Assembly: GCF_030818955.1 (NCBI RefSeq) | Contig: NZ_JAUTBF010000001.1 | Coordinates: 3,658,001-3,722,000, forward strand | DNA from: Microbacterium trichothecenolyticum | Lineage (GTDB): Bacteria; Actinomycetota; Actinomycetes; Actinomycetales; Microbacteriaceae | DNA: 64,000 nt | Direction: 5' to 3' | Shown here: positions 1 to 8,578 of the stretch, one piece after another | How positions within the stretch are numbered: the first letter of the stretch is position 1 | How the letters are laid out: every line of letters begins with the position of its first letter | Made by a program: the position numbers and the translations under genes | Notes under the pieces: generated by a model | Databases searched by the model: none | Told to the model about the DNA's origin: nothing | Seen by the model: the letters and a program-made list of their open reading frames with translations, nothing else

Positions 1-1
1 C

Positions 2-520
2 GTGTTCTGGGACAGGGCGCGCCGACGGAGAGTATTTCAGGCGCTTGTCGCGATGGGCATGGCTGGCCAACTCCAGGAACGAGAGCGGGATCTCGCCCAG
101 TCCGGAGAGCCACTGAGCCTCGCCGCACTCTGGTCCGTGACGCAGGAACGCATCGAGTATTACCACCAGATTGTGACCACTCAATCTGAGGTGAGCTTCC
201 GCAACGGGGCCATCACCAGTTACCTGGGGCTGGGCCTGCTGCTGACCCTTGCGGTTGTGGCCATTTTCGCTGCTGGAAACCTGGCCACCTCGATAACTAT
301 CGGCGTCCTCGGGGCGGTTGGAGCGGCCCTGTCCGGCTACCTCGGTGCAACCTTCATCAAGCTTCACACCGAGTCGTCCGCTCAGCTGCGTGAGTTCTTC
401 TCTCAGCCTGTCGAGTTCTCCCGTCTGCTCGGCGCCGAGCGGTTGATCGAATCTCTTCCGCCGACAGAGAGAGCTGAATCGGTCCAACTAGTGATCCGCG
501 CCATGATGGGCGATGACTAA
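2..520 (+). CDS. Two-TM membrane protein resembling a TRADD-N-associated conflict-system domain (may be 5'-partial)
   Basis: The frame is open from the window edge and GTG at 2 is only the first possible start, so the gene may continue upstream. The 172 visible residues have a very basic N-terminus (residues 6-10), a helical stretch, two hydrophobic segments at about 72-92 and 96-118, and a helical tail. The patterns YYHQI (53-57), SFRNG (65-69) and EFSRLLGAERLIESL (138-152) resemble, from memory, the two-TM domain associated with TRADD-N modules in bacterial NTPase-based conflict systems. If so, it would be a membrane-embedded adaptor or effector of an abortive-infection type system. Its codon use is less GC-biased than its neighbours and it lies directly beside a gene cut off at its 5' side, which suggests transfer. 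Being a membrane protein is well supported; the conflict role is inference. Confidence 0.6.
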   Translation: MFWDRARRRRVFQALVAMGMAGQLQERERDLAQSGEPLSLAALWSVTQERIEYYHQIVTTQSEVSFRNGAITSYLGLGLLLTLAVVAIFAAGNLATSITIGVLGAVGAALSGYLGATFIKLHTESSAQLREFFSQPVEFSRLLGAERLIESLPPTERAESVQLVIRAMMGDD

Positions 521-551
521 GCGAGACTGCGCGCGGTAGACCTGTCGAAAA

Positions 552-665
552 ACTGCGACGATGGCGGCCGTCGCCTTCGCCGGGCTGCTGGTCATCATCA
601 TGCGCAGCGACGAGGTGCGCGGAATTCTCACGGAGCTGGTGCGTCGCGCGTTGACGGTGCAGTGA
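552..665 (+). pseudogene. 5'-truncated DUF4244 (Tad pilus locus) gene remnant
   Basis: The frame ending at the TGA at 663-665 encodes a short C-terminal piece: an alanine-rich start, the hydrophobic run AFAGLLVIIM, then SDEVRGILTELVRRALTVQ. This is what I know as the end of DUF4244 proteins, small prepilin-like products found between tadC and tadE in actinobacterial Flp pilus loci. The expected conserved N-terminal part with the GAATAEYA-like pilin motif is missing. Reading upstream, the similarity stops near 552 and a stop codon (TAG, 537-539) follows at once. An internal ATG at 561 could still give 34 residues but lacks a good ribosome site. The remnant overlaps the following tadE start by GTGA, as expected of an original operon. 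The loss fits insertion of the foreign segment on its left. Confidence 0.7.
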
Positions 666-1021
666 GACGCGGGCTGAGCGTGCACGTCACGCGATGGCGT
701 CGACGACTCGATGATCGGGGATCCGTCGCCGCTGAATTCGCCGTGGCGCTTCCCGCCGTGGTCGTCGTGCTGGCACTGGCGGTCGGAGCGCTCGGCTCCG
801 TGGCCACCGCGGTTCGCCTGCAGCACGGCGCGGCCGAAGCGGCGCGCCTGCTCGGTCGCGGTGACGGCGACGGGCTCGCAGCGGTCGAGGGCGGGGGCGT
901 GGCGGCCGTCGTCGAGCACGCCGGTGGCCTCGTGTGCGTCACGGCATCCGCTCCCGTGGCGGCCGCACTTCCCCTTCCTCCCGTCACGGCACGTGCCTGC
1001 GCCCTCGACGGCGGCCGCTGA
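662..1021 (+). CDS. TadE-family pilus assembly protein
   Basis: The product has 119 residues with a basic N-terminus, a prepilin-like junction (DRGSVAAEF, residues 18-26, with Glu25 in the conserved position) and one hydrophobic segment at about 27-50, followed by an alanine-rich extracellular part. This is the TadE layout: a minor pilin of the Flp/Tad apparatus, anchored in the membrane with its C-terminus outside. The GTG start at 662 overlaps the stop of the truncated DUF4244 gene as GTGA, and its own stop overlaps the next start as TGATG, so it is one translationally coupled operon. The upstream tadA/B/C genes are outside the window or were displaced. One Cys pair (about 95 and 113) could form a disulfide. 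Confidence 0.8.
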   Translation: MRRGLSVHVTRWRRRLDDRGSVAAEFAVALPAVVVVLALAVGALGSVATAVRLQHGAAEAARLLGRGDGDGLAAVEGGGVAAVVEHAGGLVCVTASAPVAAALPLPPVTARACALDGGR

Positions 1022-1341
1022 TGGCGGGCACGGTGGCGACGGTCGGCGTGACGGTCGTCGTGGTCGCGACCGGCGCCGCGTTCGGGCTGGTCCTCGGCGC
1101 CGTGCTGCACGTACAGCGACTCGCCGACACGGCGGACGCTGCCGCGCTCGCCGCCGCCGACACGGCGAGCGGGGCGGTCTCCGGCATCCCCTGCGACGCC
1201 GCATCTGCGGTCGCCGCGGCGGCGGGCGCGAGGGTCCAGGAGTGCGACGTCGACGGCCTCGTCGCGACCATCACCGTCGCGGGGGCGTACGGTGGAGTTC
1301 CATTCGATGTGCGCTCGCGGGCCGGCCCCCCGACGTCTTGA
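1021..1341 (+). CDS. TadE/G-like protein of the Tad locus (Rv3654c-type)
   Basis: This 106-residue product starts at ATG 1021, overlapping the tadE stop. It has an N-terminal hydrophobic segment (about 5-30), then HVQRLADTADAAALAAADTA (about 31-50), which is characteristic of the small TadG/TadE-like proteins that close actinobacterial pilus operons, and two cysteines (about 58 and 75). It probably sits in the membrane as a minor pilus or secretion component. An in-frame upstream ATG at 934 exists but lies inside tadE, so the overlap start is preferred. The gap to topA is about 70 bp. Confidence 0.75.
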   Translation: MAGTVATVGVTVVVVATGAAFGLVLGAVLHVQRLADTADAAALAAADTASGAVSGIPCDAASAVAAAAGARVQECDVDGLVATITVAGAYGGVPFDVRSRAGPPTS

Positions 1342-1409
1342 GCCCGTCAGACCTCCCGGAACCCGGATAGGGAGGCGTGTGTATGGTGTGCATCGACGAA
1401 AGGACCCCA

Positions 1410-4124
1410 GTGGCAAACGGCAAGAAGCTCGTCATCGTCGAGTCCCCGACGAAGATGAAGTCGATCCAGGGATACCTCGGCGACGACTACGAAGTGCTCA
1501 GCTCGGTCGGTCACATCCGCGACCTGGCGTCGAAGAAAGAGATCCCGGCCGACAAGAAGGCGGCGTACGGCAAGTACTCCATCGACGTCGAGAACGACTT
1601 CGACCCCTTCTACGTGGTCAACGACCGCAAGACGAAGACGGTGGCCGAGCTCAAGCGGGCTCTCAAAGGCGCCGACGAAGTCCTGCTCGCCACCGATGGC
1701 GACCGCGAGGGCGAGGCCATCGCGTGGCACCTGCTCGAGGTGCTGAAGCCCAAGGTCCCCGTGCGCCGCATGATCTTCCACGAGATCACCAAAGACGCCA
1801 TCCGCGACGCCGCCGAGCACACGCGCGACCTCGACGTGTCGCTCGTCGACGCGCAAGAGACCCGCCGCGTGCTCGACCGCCTCTACGGCTGGGACGTCTC
1901 GCCGGTGCTGTGGCGCAAGGTCGGCTCCGGCCGCGAGGGCACCGCCCTCAGCGCCGGTCGGGTGCAGTCCGCCGCCACCCGTATGGTCGTCGAGCGCGAA
2001 CGCGAGCGCATGGCGTTCGTGTCCGCGTCGTACTGGGATGTCGAGGCGCTCGCCTCCCAAGCGGGATCGTCGTTCACCACCCGCTTGGCACGTCTCGACG
2101 GTGCGCCCATCGCCCGAGGCGGCGACTACGACGACAACGGAAAGCTGAAGAAGGCCGTCGTGGCCCTCGACGAGGCGCAGGCTCGTGCCCTTGCAGAGGC
2201 CGTCACCGCCGCGGGCCGCGCCACGGTCGCCAAGGTCGAGGCCAAACCGGGCACGCGCAGCCCCCGTGCCCCCTTCACGACCTCCACCATGCAGCAGGAG
2301 GCGGGTCGCAAGCTCTCGATGAGCGCCAAGCACGCCATGGGCGTCGCACAGCGGCTCTACGAGAAGGGCTTCATCACCTACATGCGTACCGACTCCGTCG
2401 CCCTCTCGGGTCAGGCGATCTCGGCCGCGCGCGCGCAGGCGGTCGCGCTGTACGGCGACAAGGCGGTGCCCGCCAACCCGCGCGTCTACAAGAGCAAGTC
2501 GAAGAACGCACAAGAGGCGCACGAGGCGATCCGCCCCTCCGGCGAGACCTTCCGTACGCCGTCGTCTGTTGCCTCCTCGCTCGACCGCGACGAGCAGAAG
2601 CTGTACGACCTCATCTGGAAGCGCACGATCGCCAGCCAGATGTCCGACGCCAAGTACGAGACCACGACCGTCACCCTCACGGTGCAGGCGGGCGGACAGG
2701 TCGCCGAGTTCACGGCATCCGGAACGGTTTACACCTTCAAGGGCTTCCTCGAGGCGTACGAAGAGGGCGCCGACGAGAAGCGCAACGGTCGAGATGACGA
2801 CGACGACCAGTCGCTGCCCGCCGTCGCCGAGGGCCACGAGCTCAGCGTCAGCGAGGTGGAGCCGAAGGGCCACAGCACCTCGCCGAAGCCCCGCTACACC
2901 GAGGCGAGCCTGGTGAAAGCTCTCGAGGAGAAGGGGATCGGACGCCCCTCGACCTTCGCCAGCATCATCGGCGTGATCCTCGACCGTGGCTACGTGTCCA
3001 AGCGCGGCCAGGCGCTGGTTCCCAGCTGGCTGGCCTTCAGTGTCGTTCGTCTGCTCGAGGAGCACTTCGCCGACCTGGTCGATTACGACTTCACGGCGGC
3101 CCTCGAAGACGACCTCGACGCGATCGCCCGCGGCGAGCAGCGCCGCACCGAGTGGCTGAAGGCCTTCTACTTCGGCTCCGACAAGCAGGTGGGTCTGCGT
3201 CACATCGTCGACAACCTCGGCGAGATCGACGCGCGCGAACTCAACTCCACGCGCATCACCGACACCGCGACCCTCCGCTTCGGCAAGTACGGTCCCTACC
3301 TCGAGGTCACCGACCCCGCGGCCGACCCCGAGGCCAAGCCTCGCATCGTCAACATCCCCGAAGACCTCGCCCCCGACGAACTCACCCCCGAGAAGGCGCA
3401 GGAGCTCATCGATGCCCCCGTCGCGGGTGACCGCGTGCTGGGGGAGAACCCCGAGAACGGCAAGCTGGTCGTCGTGAAGGACGGCCGGTTCGGTCCGTAC
3501 GTGCAAGAGGTCGACGCCGAGGAGCCCGAGGAGGTCGACCAGGCCACGGGCGAGGTCGTCGAGCAGCCGAAGAAGCGCGCGACGAAGAAGGATGCCGCCC
3601 CCAAGCCCCGCACGGCGTCGCTGTTCCGGTCGATGTCGGTCGACACGATCGACCTCGACACGGCGCTGCAGCTGCTGTCGCTCCCGCGCGTGGTCGGCAC
3701 GGACCCCGAGACGGGCGTCGAGATCACGGCCCAGAACGGCCGGTTCGGCCCGTACCTGAAGAAGGGCACCGACTCGCGCTCGCTCGACAACGAGCAGCAG
3801 ATCTTCGACATCACCCTCGACGAGGCGATCGCCAAGTACGCCGAGCCCAAGTACGGGGCTCGCCGCGCGTCGAGTGCGCTGAAAGAGTTCGACGCCGACC
3901 CGGTCAGCGGCAAGCCGATCAAGCTGAAGGACGGCCGCTTCGGCCCGTACGTCACCGACGGCGAGACGAACGCGACAGTGCCGCGCGGCGAGAACGCGAT
4001 GGAGATCACCTTCGAGCGCGCCGTCGAGCTCATCGCCGACAAACGTGCCAAGGGCCCCGCGCCCAAGAAGACCACGACGCGCAAGACCACGACCACGCGC
4101 AAGGCGCCGGCGAAGAAGTCGTGA
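1410..4124 (+). CDS. topA: DNA topoisomerase I
   Basis: A type IA topoisomerase of 904 residues that relaxes negatively supercoiled DNA by transient single-strand breakage. The N-terminal TOPRIM domain begins with KLVIVESPTKMKSI and carries the acidic DGDREGE motif near residues 95-101. The catalytic tyrosine is Tyr324 within GFITYMRTDS. The C-terminal part contains repeated topoisomerase C-terminal modules (several LKDGRFGPYV-type motifs, at about 690, 775 and 845) instead of zinc ribbons, and ends in a Lys/Thr-rich tail that probably binds DNA, as usual in Actinobacteria. I chose GTG 1410 because AAAGGA at 1399-1404 is well placed and the N-terminus then matches the family; an upstream ATG at 1377 would add 11 atypical residues. 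Its end overlaps tmk by GTGA. Confidence 0.97.
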   Translation: MANGKKLVIVESPTKMKSIQGYLGDDYEVLSSVGHIRDLASKKEIPADKKAAYGKYSIDVENDFDPFYVVNDRKTKTVAELKRALKGADEVLLATDGDREGEAIAWHLLEVLKPKVPVRRMIFHEITKDAIRDAAEHTRDLDVSLVDAQETRRVLDRLYGWDVSPVLWRKVGSGREGTALSAGRVQSAATRMVVERERERMAFVSASYWDVEALASQAGSSFTTRLARLDGAPIARGGDYDDNGKLKKAVVALDEAQARALAEAVTAAGRATVAKVEAKPGTRSPRAPFTTSTMQQEAGRKLSMSAKHAMGVAQRLYEKGFITYMRTDSVALSGQAISAARAQAVALYGDKAVPANPRVYKSKSKNAQEAHEAIRPSGETFRTPSSVASSLDRDEQKLYDLIWKRTIASQMSDAKYETTTVTLTVQAGGQVAEFTASGTVYTFKGFLEAYEEGADEKRNGRDDDDDQSLPAVAEGHELSVSEVEPKGHSTSPKPRYTEASLVKALEEKGIGRPSTFASIIGVILDRGYVSKRGQALVPSWLAFSVVRLLEEHFADLVDYDFTAALEDDLDAIARGEQRRTEWLKAFYFGSDKQVGLRHIVDNLGEIDARELNSTRITDTATLRFGKYGPYLEVTDPAADPEAKPRIVNIPEDLAPDELTPEKAQELIDAPVAGDRVLGENPENGKLVVVKDGRFGPYVQEVDAEEPEEVDQATGEVVEQPKKRATKKDAAPKPRTASLFRSMSVDTIDLDTALQLLSLPRVVGTDPETGVEITAQNGRFGPYLKKGTDSRSLDNEQQIFDITLDEAIAKYAEPKYGARRASSALKEFDADPVSGKPIKLKDGRFGPYVTDGETNATVPRGENAMEITFERAVELIADKRAKGPAPKKTTTRKTTTTRKAPAKKS

Positions 4125-4795
4125 CCACCGATCGGACCCGGCCGTTGCACGCCCCGCGTGGGGCGACGGCCGAGGGCCCTGGCCTGTTCATCACGCTCGA
4201 AGGGGGCGACGGGGCAGGGAAGACGACCCAGGCGACGCTTCTCGAGGAGTGGCTGCGTCGCCAGGGACGCGAGGTCGTGCGCACGCGCGAACCCGGCGGA
4301 ACCGAAGTCGGTGTGCGCATCCGCGACATCGTTCTTCACCATCGGGGTCACATCGCCGCGCGCGCCGAAGCGCTGCTCTACGCCGCCGACCGGGCCCACC
4401 ACATCGAGACCGTCGTGCAGCCCGCCATCGCGCGGGGCGCCGTCGTCATCCAGGACCGCTACCTCGACTCCTCTGTCGCATACCAGGGCGCGGGTCGTGT
4501 GCTCGACGCTGACGACGTGCGCGCGCTGTCGCTGTGGGCCACCGACGGCCTGCTTCCCGATCTCACCGTGCTGCTCGATCTCGACCCCGCCGCCGCTCGG
4601 GCCCGCCTCGACGCCGACGACAAGCCCTTCGACCGTCTCGAGGCCGAGAAGGGCGAATTCCACGCGCGCGTGCGGGCGGGTTTCCTCGACCTCGCGCGCG
4701 CCGAGCCGGAGCGCTTCCTCGTGCTCGACGCGACCCATCAGCCCGCCGCGCTCGCCGACCGCGTCCGCGAGGCCGTCGTGGCGCGACTCGGCTGA
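4121..4795 (+). CDS. tmk: Thymidylate kinase
   Basis: dTMP kinase, making dTDP from dTMP and ATP on the only route to dTTP. The 224-residue protein has the P-loop GGDGAGKT at residues 28-35, the EPGGT substrate motif at about 57-61, and the DRYLDSS motif at 112-118. The N-terminus is about 20 residues longer than in E. coli; a later start is possible, but the GTG at 4121 overlaps the topA stop in the GTGA arrangement typical of coupled genes. It is followed after 42 bp by holB, an order conserved in actinobacteria. Confidence 0.96.
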   Translation: MTTDRTRPLHAPRGATAEGPGLFITLEGGDGAGKTTQATLLEEWLRRQGREVVRTREPGGTEVGVRIRDIVLHHRGHIAARAEALLYAADRAHHIETVVQPAIARGAVVIQDRYLDSSVAYQGAGRVLDADDVRALSLWATDGLLPDLTVLLDLDPAAARARLDADDKPFDRLEAEKGEFHARVRAGFLDLARAEPERFLVLDATHQPAALADRVREAVVARLG

Positions 4796-4824
4796 CCCCC
4801 AGTGGGAGTGTCGGACCCCGAGGT

Positions 4825-4830
4825 TAGGCT
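4825..4830 (+). promoter_or_regulatory. -10 box of leaderless holB promoter
   Basis: TAGGCT is followed by 7 nt and then the holB ATG at 4838. No Shine-Dalgarno sequence precedes the start. This spacing predicts transcription starting at or next to the A of the ATG, that is, a leaderless mRNA. Confidence 0.6.
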
Positions 4831-4837
4831 GAAACCC

Positions 4838-6016
4838 ATGTCCACCGCCCTCGACCCGCACGCCGCCACGACCGGTGCGGCGCCGTTCCCGTGGAACGCC
4901 GTCTGGGGGCAAGACGACGCTGTCCACACATTGCGCGCCGCCGCGTCCGACCCTTCCGCGCTTGCGCACGCGTGGCTCATCACCGGGCCCCCCGGATCCG
5001 GGCGGTCCACTCTGGCGTACGCCTTCGCCGCGGCGCTCATCGCCGAACCGGGCGACGAGCGCGCCCAGCACCAGGTCCTCGCCCGAACGCATCCCGATCT
5101 CACGGCCCTGCGCACCGAGCAGGTCGTCATCCGCATCGACGAAGCGCGTCGACTCGTCGAGCGGGCGTCCTTCGCCCCCTCGCTCGGGCGGTACCGGGTG
5201 ATCGTCGTCGAAGACGCCGATCGCATGGCCGAGCGCACCTCGAACGTGCTGTTGAAGGCCCTGGAGGAGCCGCCCGAGAAGACCGTCTGGGTGCTGTGCG
5301 CCCCCAGCGACGCCGATCTGCTGCCCACGATCCGTTCGCGCGTGCGCCTGCTGCGCCTGACAGAGCCCTCCGTCGCCGACGTCGCAGCCCTCATCGTCGA
5401 GCGCACCGGCGTCTCGCCCGAGGTCGCCGAGGAGTCGGCCCGGCATGCCCAGCGGCACATCGGCATGGCACAGCGGCTGGCCACCGACGACGACGCCCGG
5501 GCCCGCCGTGCCGAGAGCCTCTCGGCGGTTCTCGCGGTGCGCGGTATCGGCGACGCCGTCGAGGTCGCCGGGCGCATCGTGCGGCTGGCCACCGACGACG
5601 CCAAGGCGCTCACCGCCACGCGCGACGACGAGGAACGGCGTGCGCTGCTGCGCACGCTCGGGGTCGCCGAAGGTGCGGCGGTCCCGCCATCGGTGCGGGG
5701 CCAGGTGAACGCCCTCGAAGACGATCAGAAGCGTCGCGCCACGCGCAGCCTGCGTGACGGCATCGACCGGGTGCTGACCGATCTTCAGTCGTTGTTCCGC
5801 GACGTCGTGATGATCCAGTACGGCCGCGAGGGCGATCTGGTGAACGAGGAGCGTCTCGAGGACCTGCGCGCGCTCGCGGGGGAGTGGACGCCTGCCCGTA
5901 CCCTCGGTGTGCTCGAGCGCATCTCCGATACCCGCCGCAACCTCGAGCAGAACGCCGCCCCCCTGCTCGCGCTGGAGAGTCTCATGATCACCGTCGCGAA
6001 CGGTTCCGCCCCGTGA
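4838..6016 (+). CDS. holB: DNA polymerase III subunit delta'
   Basis: A 392-residue AAA+ clamp-loader subunit. It has the degenerate Walker A GPPGSGRST at 50-58 and the conserved LLKALEEPPEK segment near residue 140. The zinc-binding cysteines seen in proteobacterial delta' are not apparent, as in other actinobacteria. Delta' works with delta and tau/gamma to load the beta sliding clamp. The frame is open from 4802, but ATG 4838 is chosen because a TAGGCT box sits 7 nt upstream, indicating a leaderless transcript. The end overlaps the following lipoprotein gene by GTGA. Confidence 0.93.
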   Translation: MSTALDPHAATTGAAPFPWNAVWGQDDAVHTLRAAASDPSALAHAWLITGPPGSGRSTLAYAFAAALIAEPGDERAQHQVLARTHPDLTALRTEQVVIRIDEARRLVERASFAPSLGRYRVIVVEDADRMAERTSNVLLKALEEPPEKTVWVLCAPSDADLLPTIRSRVRLLRLTEPSVADVAALIVERTGVSPEVAEESARHAQRHIGMAQRLATDDDARARRAESLSAVLAVRGIGDAVEVAGRIVRLATDDAKALTATRDDEERRALLRTLGVAEGAAVPPSVRGQVNALEDDQKRRATRSLRDGIDRVLTDLQSLFRDVVMIQYGREGDLVNEERLEDLRALAGEWTPARTLGVLERISDTRRNLEQNAAPLLALESLMITVANGSAP

Positions 6017-7545
6017 GCGCGCGTCGCCGGCTCACCGCCGTGGTCGCCGGAGCCATCGGCGTCGCTCTGGCGCTGTCCGGGTGCCTGTACGCCCAGATCC
6101 CGCCCCTGGCGCCCGACGACGGCCCCTCCCTCGCGCCGCAGACCGAGGGCATCGACGCCTCGCTTCTGCCCTATTACGGCCAGACCCTCACGTGGGAACC
6201 CTGTGGTGCCGGCTTCGACTGCACCTCCGTCACCGCGCCGCGCGATTATGCCGACCCTTCGGCGGGCGACCTCCGGCTCGCGGTCATCCGCCATCGTGCG
6301 ACATCGGGTGCGCCTCTCGGCTCCCTGCTGACCAATCCCGGCGGACCGGGGGTCAGCGGCGTCGACACCGTTCGCGACTCGCTCTCGCTCGTCGCCGACG
6401 ACAAGCTCACCAGCTCCTACGACATCATCGGGTTCGACCCGCGCGGTGTCGGGCAGTCCTCGCCCGTCACCTGTTTCGACGCGGCCGGCATGGACGCGTA
6501 CCTCTACGACATCCCGCCGGGGGAGCGGGGCAGCGAAGAACGCACGGCGGCCCTCGAGAAGCGACAGGCCGACTTTGCGAAGGCGTGCCAAGACAACAGC
6601 GACGGCATTCTGCCCTACGTCTCCACCGAGAACGCGGCGCGCGACATGGATGTGCTGCGCGCCGTCCTGGGCGATCCGAAACTCAACTACCTCGGATTCT
6701 CGTACGGATCGCTGCTGGGCACGACCTATGCCGATCTGTTTCCCGAGCGCGTGGGGCGTATGGTCCTCGACGGCGGGATCGACCCCAGCCTGCCGGCGGA
6801 GGCCAGCGGCGTCGCTCAGGCGGTCGGGTTCGAGAACGCTCTGCGTGCCTTCATGGCCGATTGCCTCACCACGTCGGAGTGTGCGTTCTCGGGTTCGGTG
6901 GACGACGCCATGGCCGATCTGTCATCGATGCTCAAGCGCGCCGACGCACGGCCGCTCACCGCTGGCGACGGTCGGCGGCTCGGAGCAGACTCATTGATGA
7001 CCGCGATCATCGCGGCGCTGTACAGCGATCAGAGCTGGCCCTACCTGCGCACAGCTCTCGCCGGCGTGCAGAACGGCGACCCGACCGTCGCGTTCCAACT
7101 CGCCGACTTCTACAACGGTCGCGTCGACGGGGCGTACACCGACAACACGATGGAGGCGCTGCGCGCCTACAACTGCATCGACTACCCGGCTCAGGGCGAC
7201 GACGACAGCCTCCTGGCGCAGCTGGAACAGCAGGCGCCGATCGTGGCACCGTACTGGGTGGGCCCCGACCCCTGCGATGTCTGGTCGGCACCCGCCACGG
7301 GCGCACCGCACGTCATCACCGCCCCCGGCTCACCGCCGATCGTCGTGCTCGGTACCACCGGCGACCCGGCGACGCCCTACACCGAGGCGCAGAGTCTGGC
7401 CGAGCAGCTGTCGCAGGGTGTTCTGGTCACCTACGTCGGTGAGGGGCATCTGGCCTACAACAAGGGCAACGTCTGCGTGAACGACGCCGTCGACGACTAC
7501 CTGATCGACGGCACCGTTCCCACCGACGGGCTGCGCTGCGAGTGA
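6013..7545 (+). CDS. Secreted lipoprotein alpha/beta hydrolase of the tripeptidyl aminopeptidase type
   Basis: The 510-residue product starts with a signal peptide and lipobox (ALSGC, Cys near residue 24), so it should be anchored outside the membrane. The oxyanion region is NPGGPGVSG, the nucleophile Ser230 lies in GFSYGSLLG, the acid is in TTGDPATPY and the histidine in GEGHLAYN. This arrangement belongs to the mycobacterial/Streptomyces TAP and Slp family of exported peptidases that release short N-terminal peptides. GTG 6013 overlaps the holB stop. Cell-surface peptide hydrolysis is likely; the exact substrate is unknown. Confidence 0.85.
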   Translation: MSARRRLTAVVAGAIGVALALSGCLYAQIPPLAPDDGPSLAPQTEGIDASLLPYYGQTLTWEPCGAGFDCTSVTAPRDYADPSAGDLRLAVIRHRATSGAPLGSLLTNPGGPGVSGVDTVRDSLSLVADDKLTSSYDIIGFDPRGVGQSSPVTCFDAAGMDAYLYDIPPGERGSEERTAALEKRQADFAKACQDNSDGILPYVSTENAARDMDVLRAVLGDPKLNYLGFSYGSLLGTTYADLFPERVGRMVLDGGIDPSLPAEASGVAQAVGFENALRAFMADCLTTSECAFSGSVDDAMADLSSMLKRADARPLTAGDGRRLGADSLMTAIIAALYSDQSWPYLRTALAGVQNGDPTVAFQLADFYNGRVDGAYTDNTMEALRAYNCIDYPAQGDDDSLLAQLEQQAPIVAPYWVGPDPCDVWSAPATGAPHVITAPGSPPIVVLGTTGDPATPYTEAQSLAEQLSQGVLVTYVGEGHLAYNKGNVCVNDAVDDYLIDGTVPTDGLRCE

Positions 7546-7573
7546 CGCCGCGCGCCTCAGCACCGCTCGCACC

Positions 7574-7579
7574 TAGGCT
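7574..7579 (+). promoter_or_regulatory. -10 box upstream of deoC
   Basis: TAGGCT lies 28 nt before the deoC ATG. Unlike the leaderless cases, there is room for a short leader containing the ribosome site TGAGGAG at 7594-7600. Confidence 0.5.
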
Positions 7580-7607
7580 GGATCCGTCACACCCTGAGGA
7601 GATCCCT

Positions 7608-8279
7608 ATGACCGCGCCGATCGCCGACCTGGCGTCGTACATCGACCACACCCTGCTCAAGCCCGAGGCCACCCGCGCCGATGTCGAACGCGTCATCGCC
7701 GAGGGGGCGGAGCTGGGCACGTACAGCGTGTGCCTGTCGCCGTCGTTCCTCCCCGTCGAGATCCCCGAGGGGCTCAAGCTCGCCGTGGTCTGCGGTTTCC
7801 CCAGCGGCAAGCACCACGCCGAGGTCAAGGCGGCAGAGGCAGCGCTGGCCGTCGCGCAGGGTGCCGATGAGATCGACATGGTGATCGACGTGGGCGCCGC
7901 GATCGAGGGGCGTTACGACATCGTCGAGGCCGAGATCCGCGCCGTGCGCCTGGCCGCGCCGGCCCCCACGGTGCTGAAGGTCATCATCGAGTCCGCTGCG
8001 CTCGCCGACGAGGCCATCGTCGCCGTCTGCGAGGCCGCGGTGTCGGCCGGCGCCGATTTCGTGAAGACCTCGACCGGCTTCCACCCCGCCGGCGGCGCGA
8101 GCGTCCACGCCGTGGAGCTGATGAAGCGCACCGTCGGCGACCGCGCCGAGGTCAAGGCATCCGGGGGAGTGCGCACCCGCGCTGCGGCCGAGCAGATGAT
8201 CGCGGCCGGGGCGACCCGCCTCGGGCTGTCGTCGAGCCGTGACATCCTCGCCGATCGCACGGCGGCCGGCGACTACTGA
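7608..8279 (+). CDS. deoC: Deoxyribose-phosphate aldolase
   Basis: Class I aldolase of 223 residues that splits 2-deoxyribose 5-phosphate into glyceraldehyde 3-phosphate and acetaldehyde in deoxynucleoside breakdown. The N-terminal [10 protein letters not shown] motif, the central [13 protein letters not shown], the VLKVIIE strand and the Schiff-base segment DFVKTSTGF are all present, as is the C-terminal KASGGVRT phosphate-binding motif. ATG 7608 is preceded by TGAGGAG. It is monocistronic; the next feature is tRNA-Thr. Confidence 0.96.
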   Translation: MTAPIADLASYIDHTLLKPEATRADVERVIAEGAELGTYSVCLSPSFLPVEIPEGLKLAVVCGFPSGKHHAEVKAAEAALAVAQGADEIDMVIDVGAAIEGRYDIVEAEIRAVRLAAPAPTVLKVIIESAALADEAIVAVCEAAVSAGADFVKTSTGFHPAGGASVHAVELMKRTVGDRAEVKASGGVRTRAAAEQMIAAGATRLGLSSSRDILADRTAAGDY

Positions 8280-8350
8280 GCCGTCCCGCGTACGCCGGAC
8301 CCCGCTGGAGCATGTAAGATCGATGATCGTGCACGCGACAGCGCGCACAT

Positions 8351-8426
8351 GCCGCCTTAGCTCAGACGGCAGAGCGATTCACTCGTAATGAATAGGTCAA
8401 GGGTTCGATTCCCTTAGGCGGCTCCA
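8351..8426 (+). tRNA. tRNA-Thr (anticodon CGT)
   Basis: A complete cloverleaf with acceptor GCCGCCT/AGGCGGC, D arm TTAGCTCAGACGGCAGAG, anticodon stem ATTCA/TGAAT around the loop CTCGTAA, T arm with GGTTCGATTC, and an encoded 3' CCA after discriminator T. The anticodon CGT reads ACG threonine codons. Confidence 0.95.
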
Positions 8427-8428
8427 GC

Positions 8429-8462
8429 AGGCCCTCATCCGCAGCGCGGGTGGGGGCCTTTT
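8429..8462 (+). terminator. Rho-independent terminator after tRNA-Thr
   Basis: AGGCCCTC at 8429-8436 pairs with GGGGGCCT at 8452-8459 (one G-U pair) and is followed by a T run ending at 8462. Confidence 0.65.
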
Positions 8463-8508
8463 GGTTCACCGGCGAGATATTCGGCGGGGCGCGTTCGCGG
8501 TGAGGCTC

Positions 8509-8514
8509 TAGCCT
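8509..8514 (+). promoter_or_regulatory. -10 box upstream of the G-rich repeat
   Basis: TAGCCT matches the -10 form used elsewhere in the window. Transcription would begin near 8521, exactly where the heptamer repeat begins, so the repeat would form the 5' end of the mRNA of the gene at 8579. Confidence 0.4.
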
Positions 8515-8520
8515 CGGGCC

Positions 8521-8555
8521 GGGGGCCGGGGGCCGGGGGCCGGGGGCCGGGGGCC
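8521..8555 (+). repeat. Five tandem GGGGGCC heptamers
   Basis: Five perfect copies of the 7-mer GGGGGCC follow a partial copy (CGGGCC). The tract lies between a candidate -10 box and the ATG at 8579. Such a run can change copy number by slippage and its G5 blocks could form a quadruplex in DNA or mRNA. Confidence 0.9.
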
Positions 8556-8578
8556 GTCGGTCTCGGGAAGGGGCGCGC

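Noticed and set aside
488..1416. Long minus-strand and alternative-frame open frames across the TadE genes
   Set aside because: They are Arg/Pro/Ala-rich shadow frames caused by high GC; the TadE frames carry the family motifs and overlapping starts.
1347..5458. Two long minus-strand frames (about 720 codons each) opposite topA, tmk and holB
   Set aside because: They lie antisense to well-conserved genes and show no domain pattern; typical of GC-rich codon bias.
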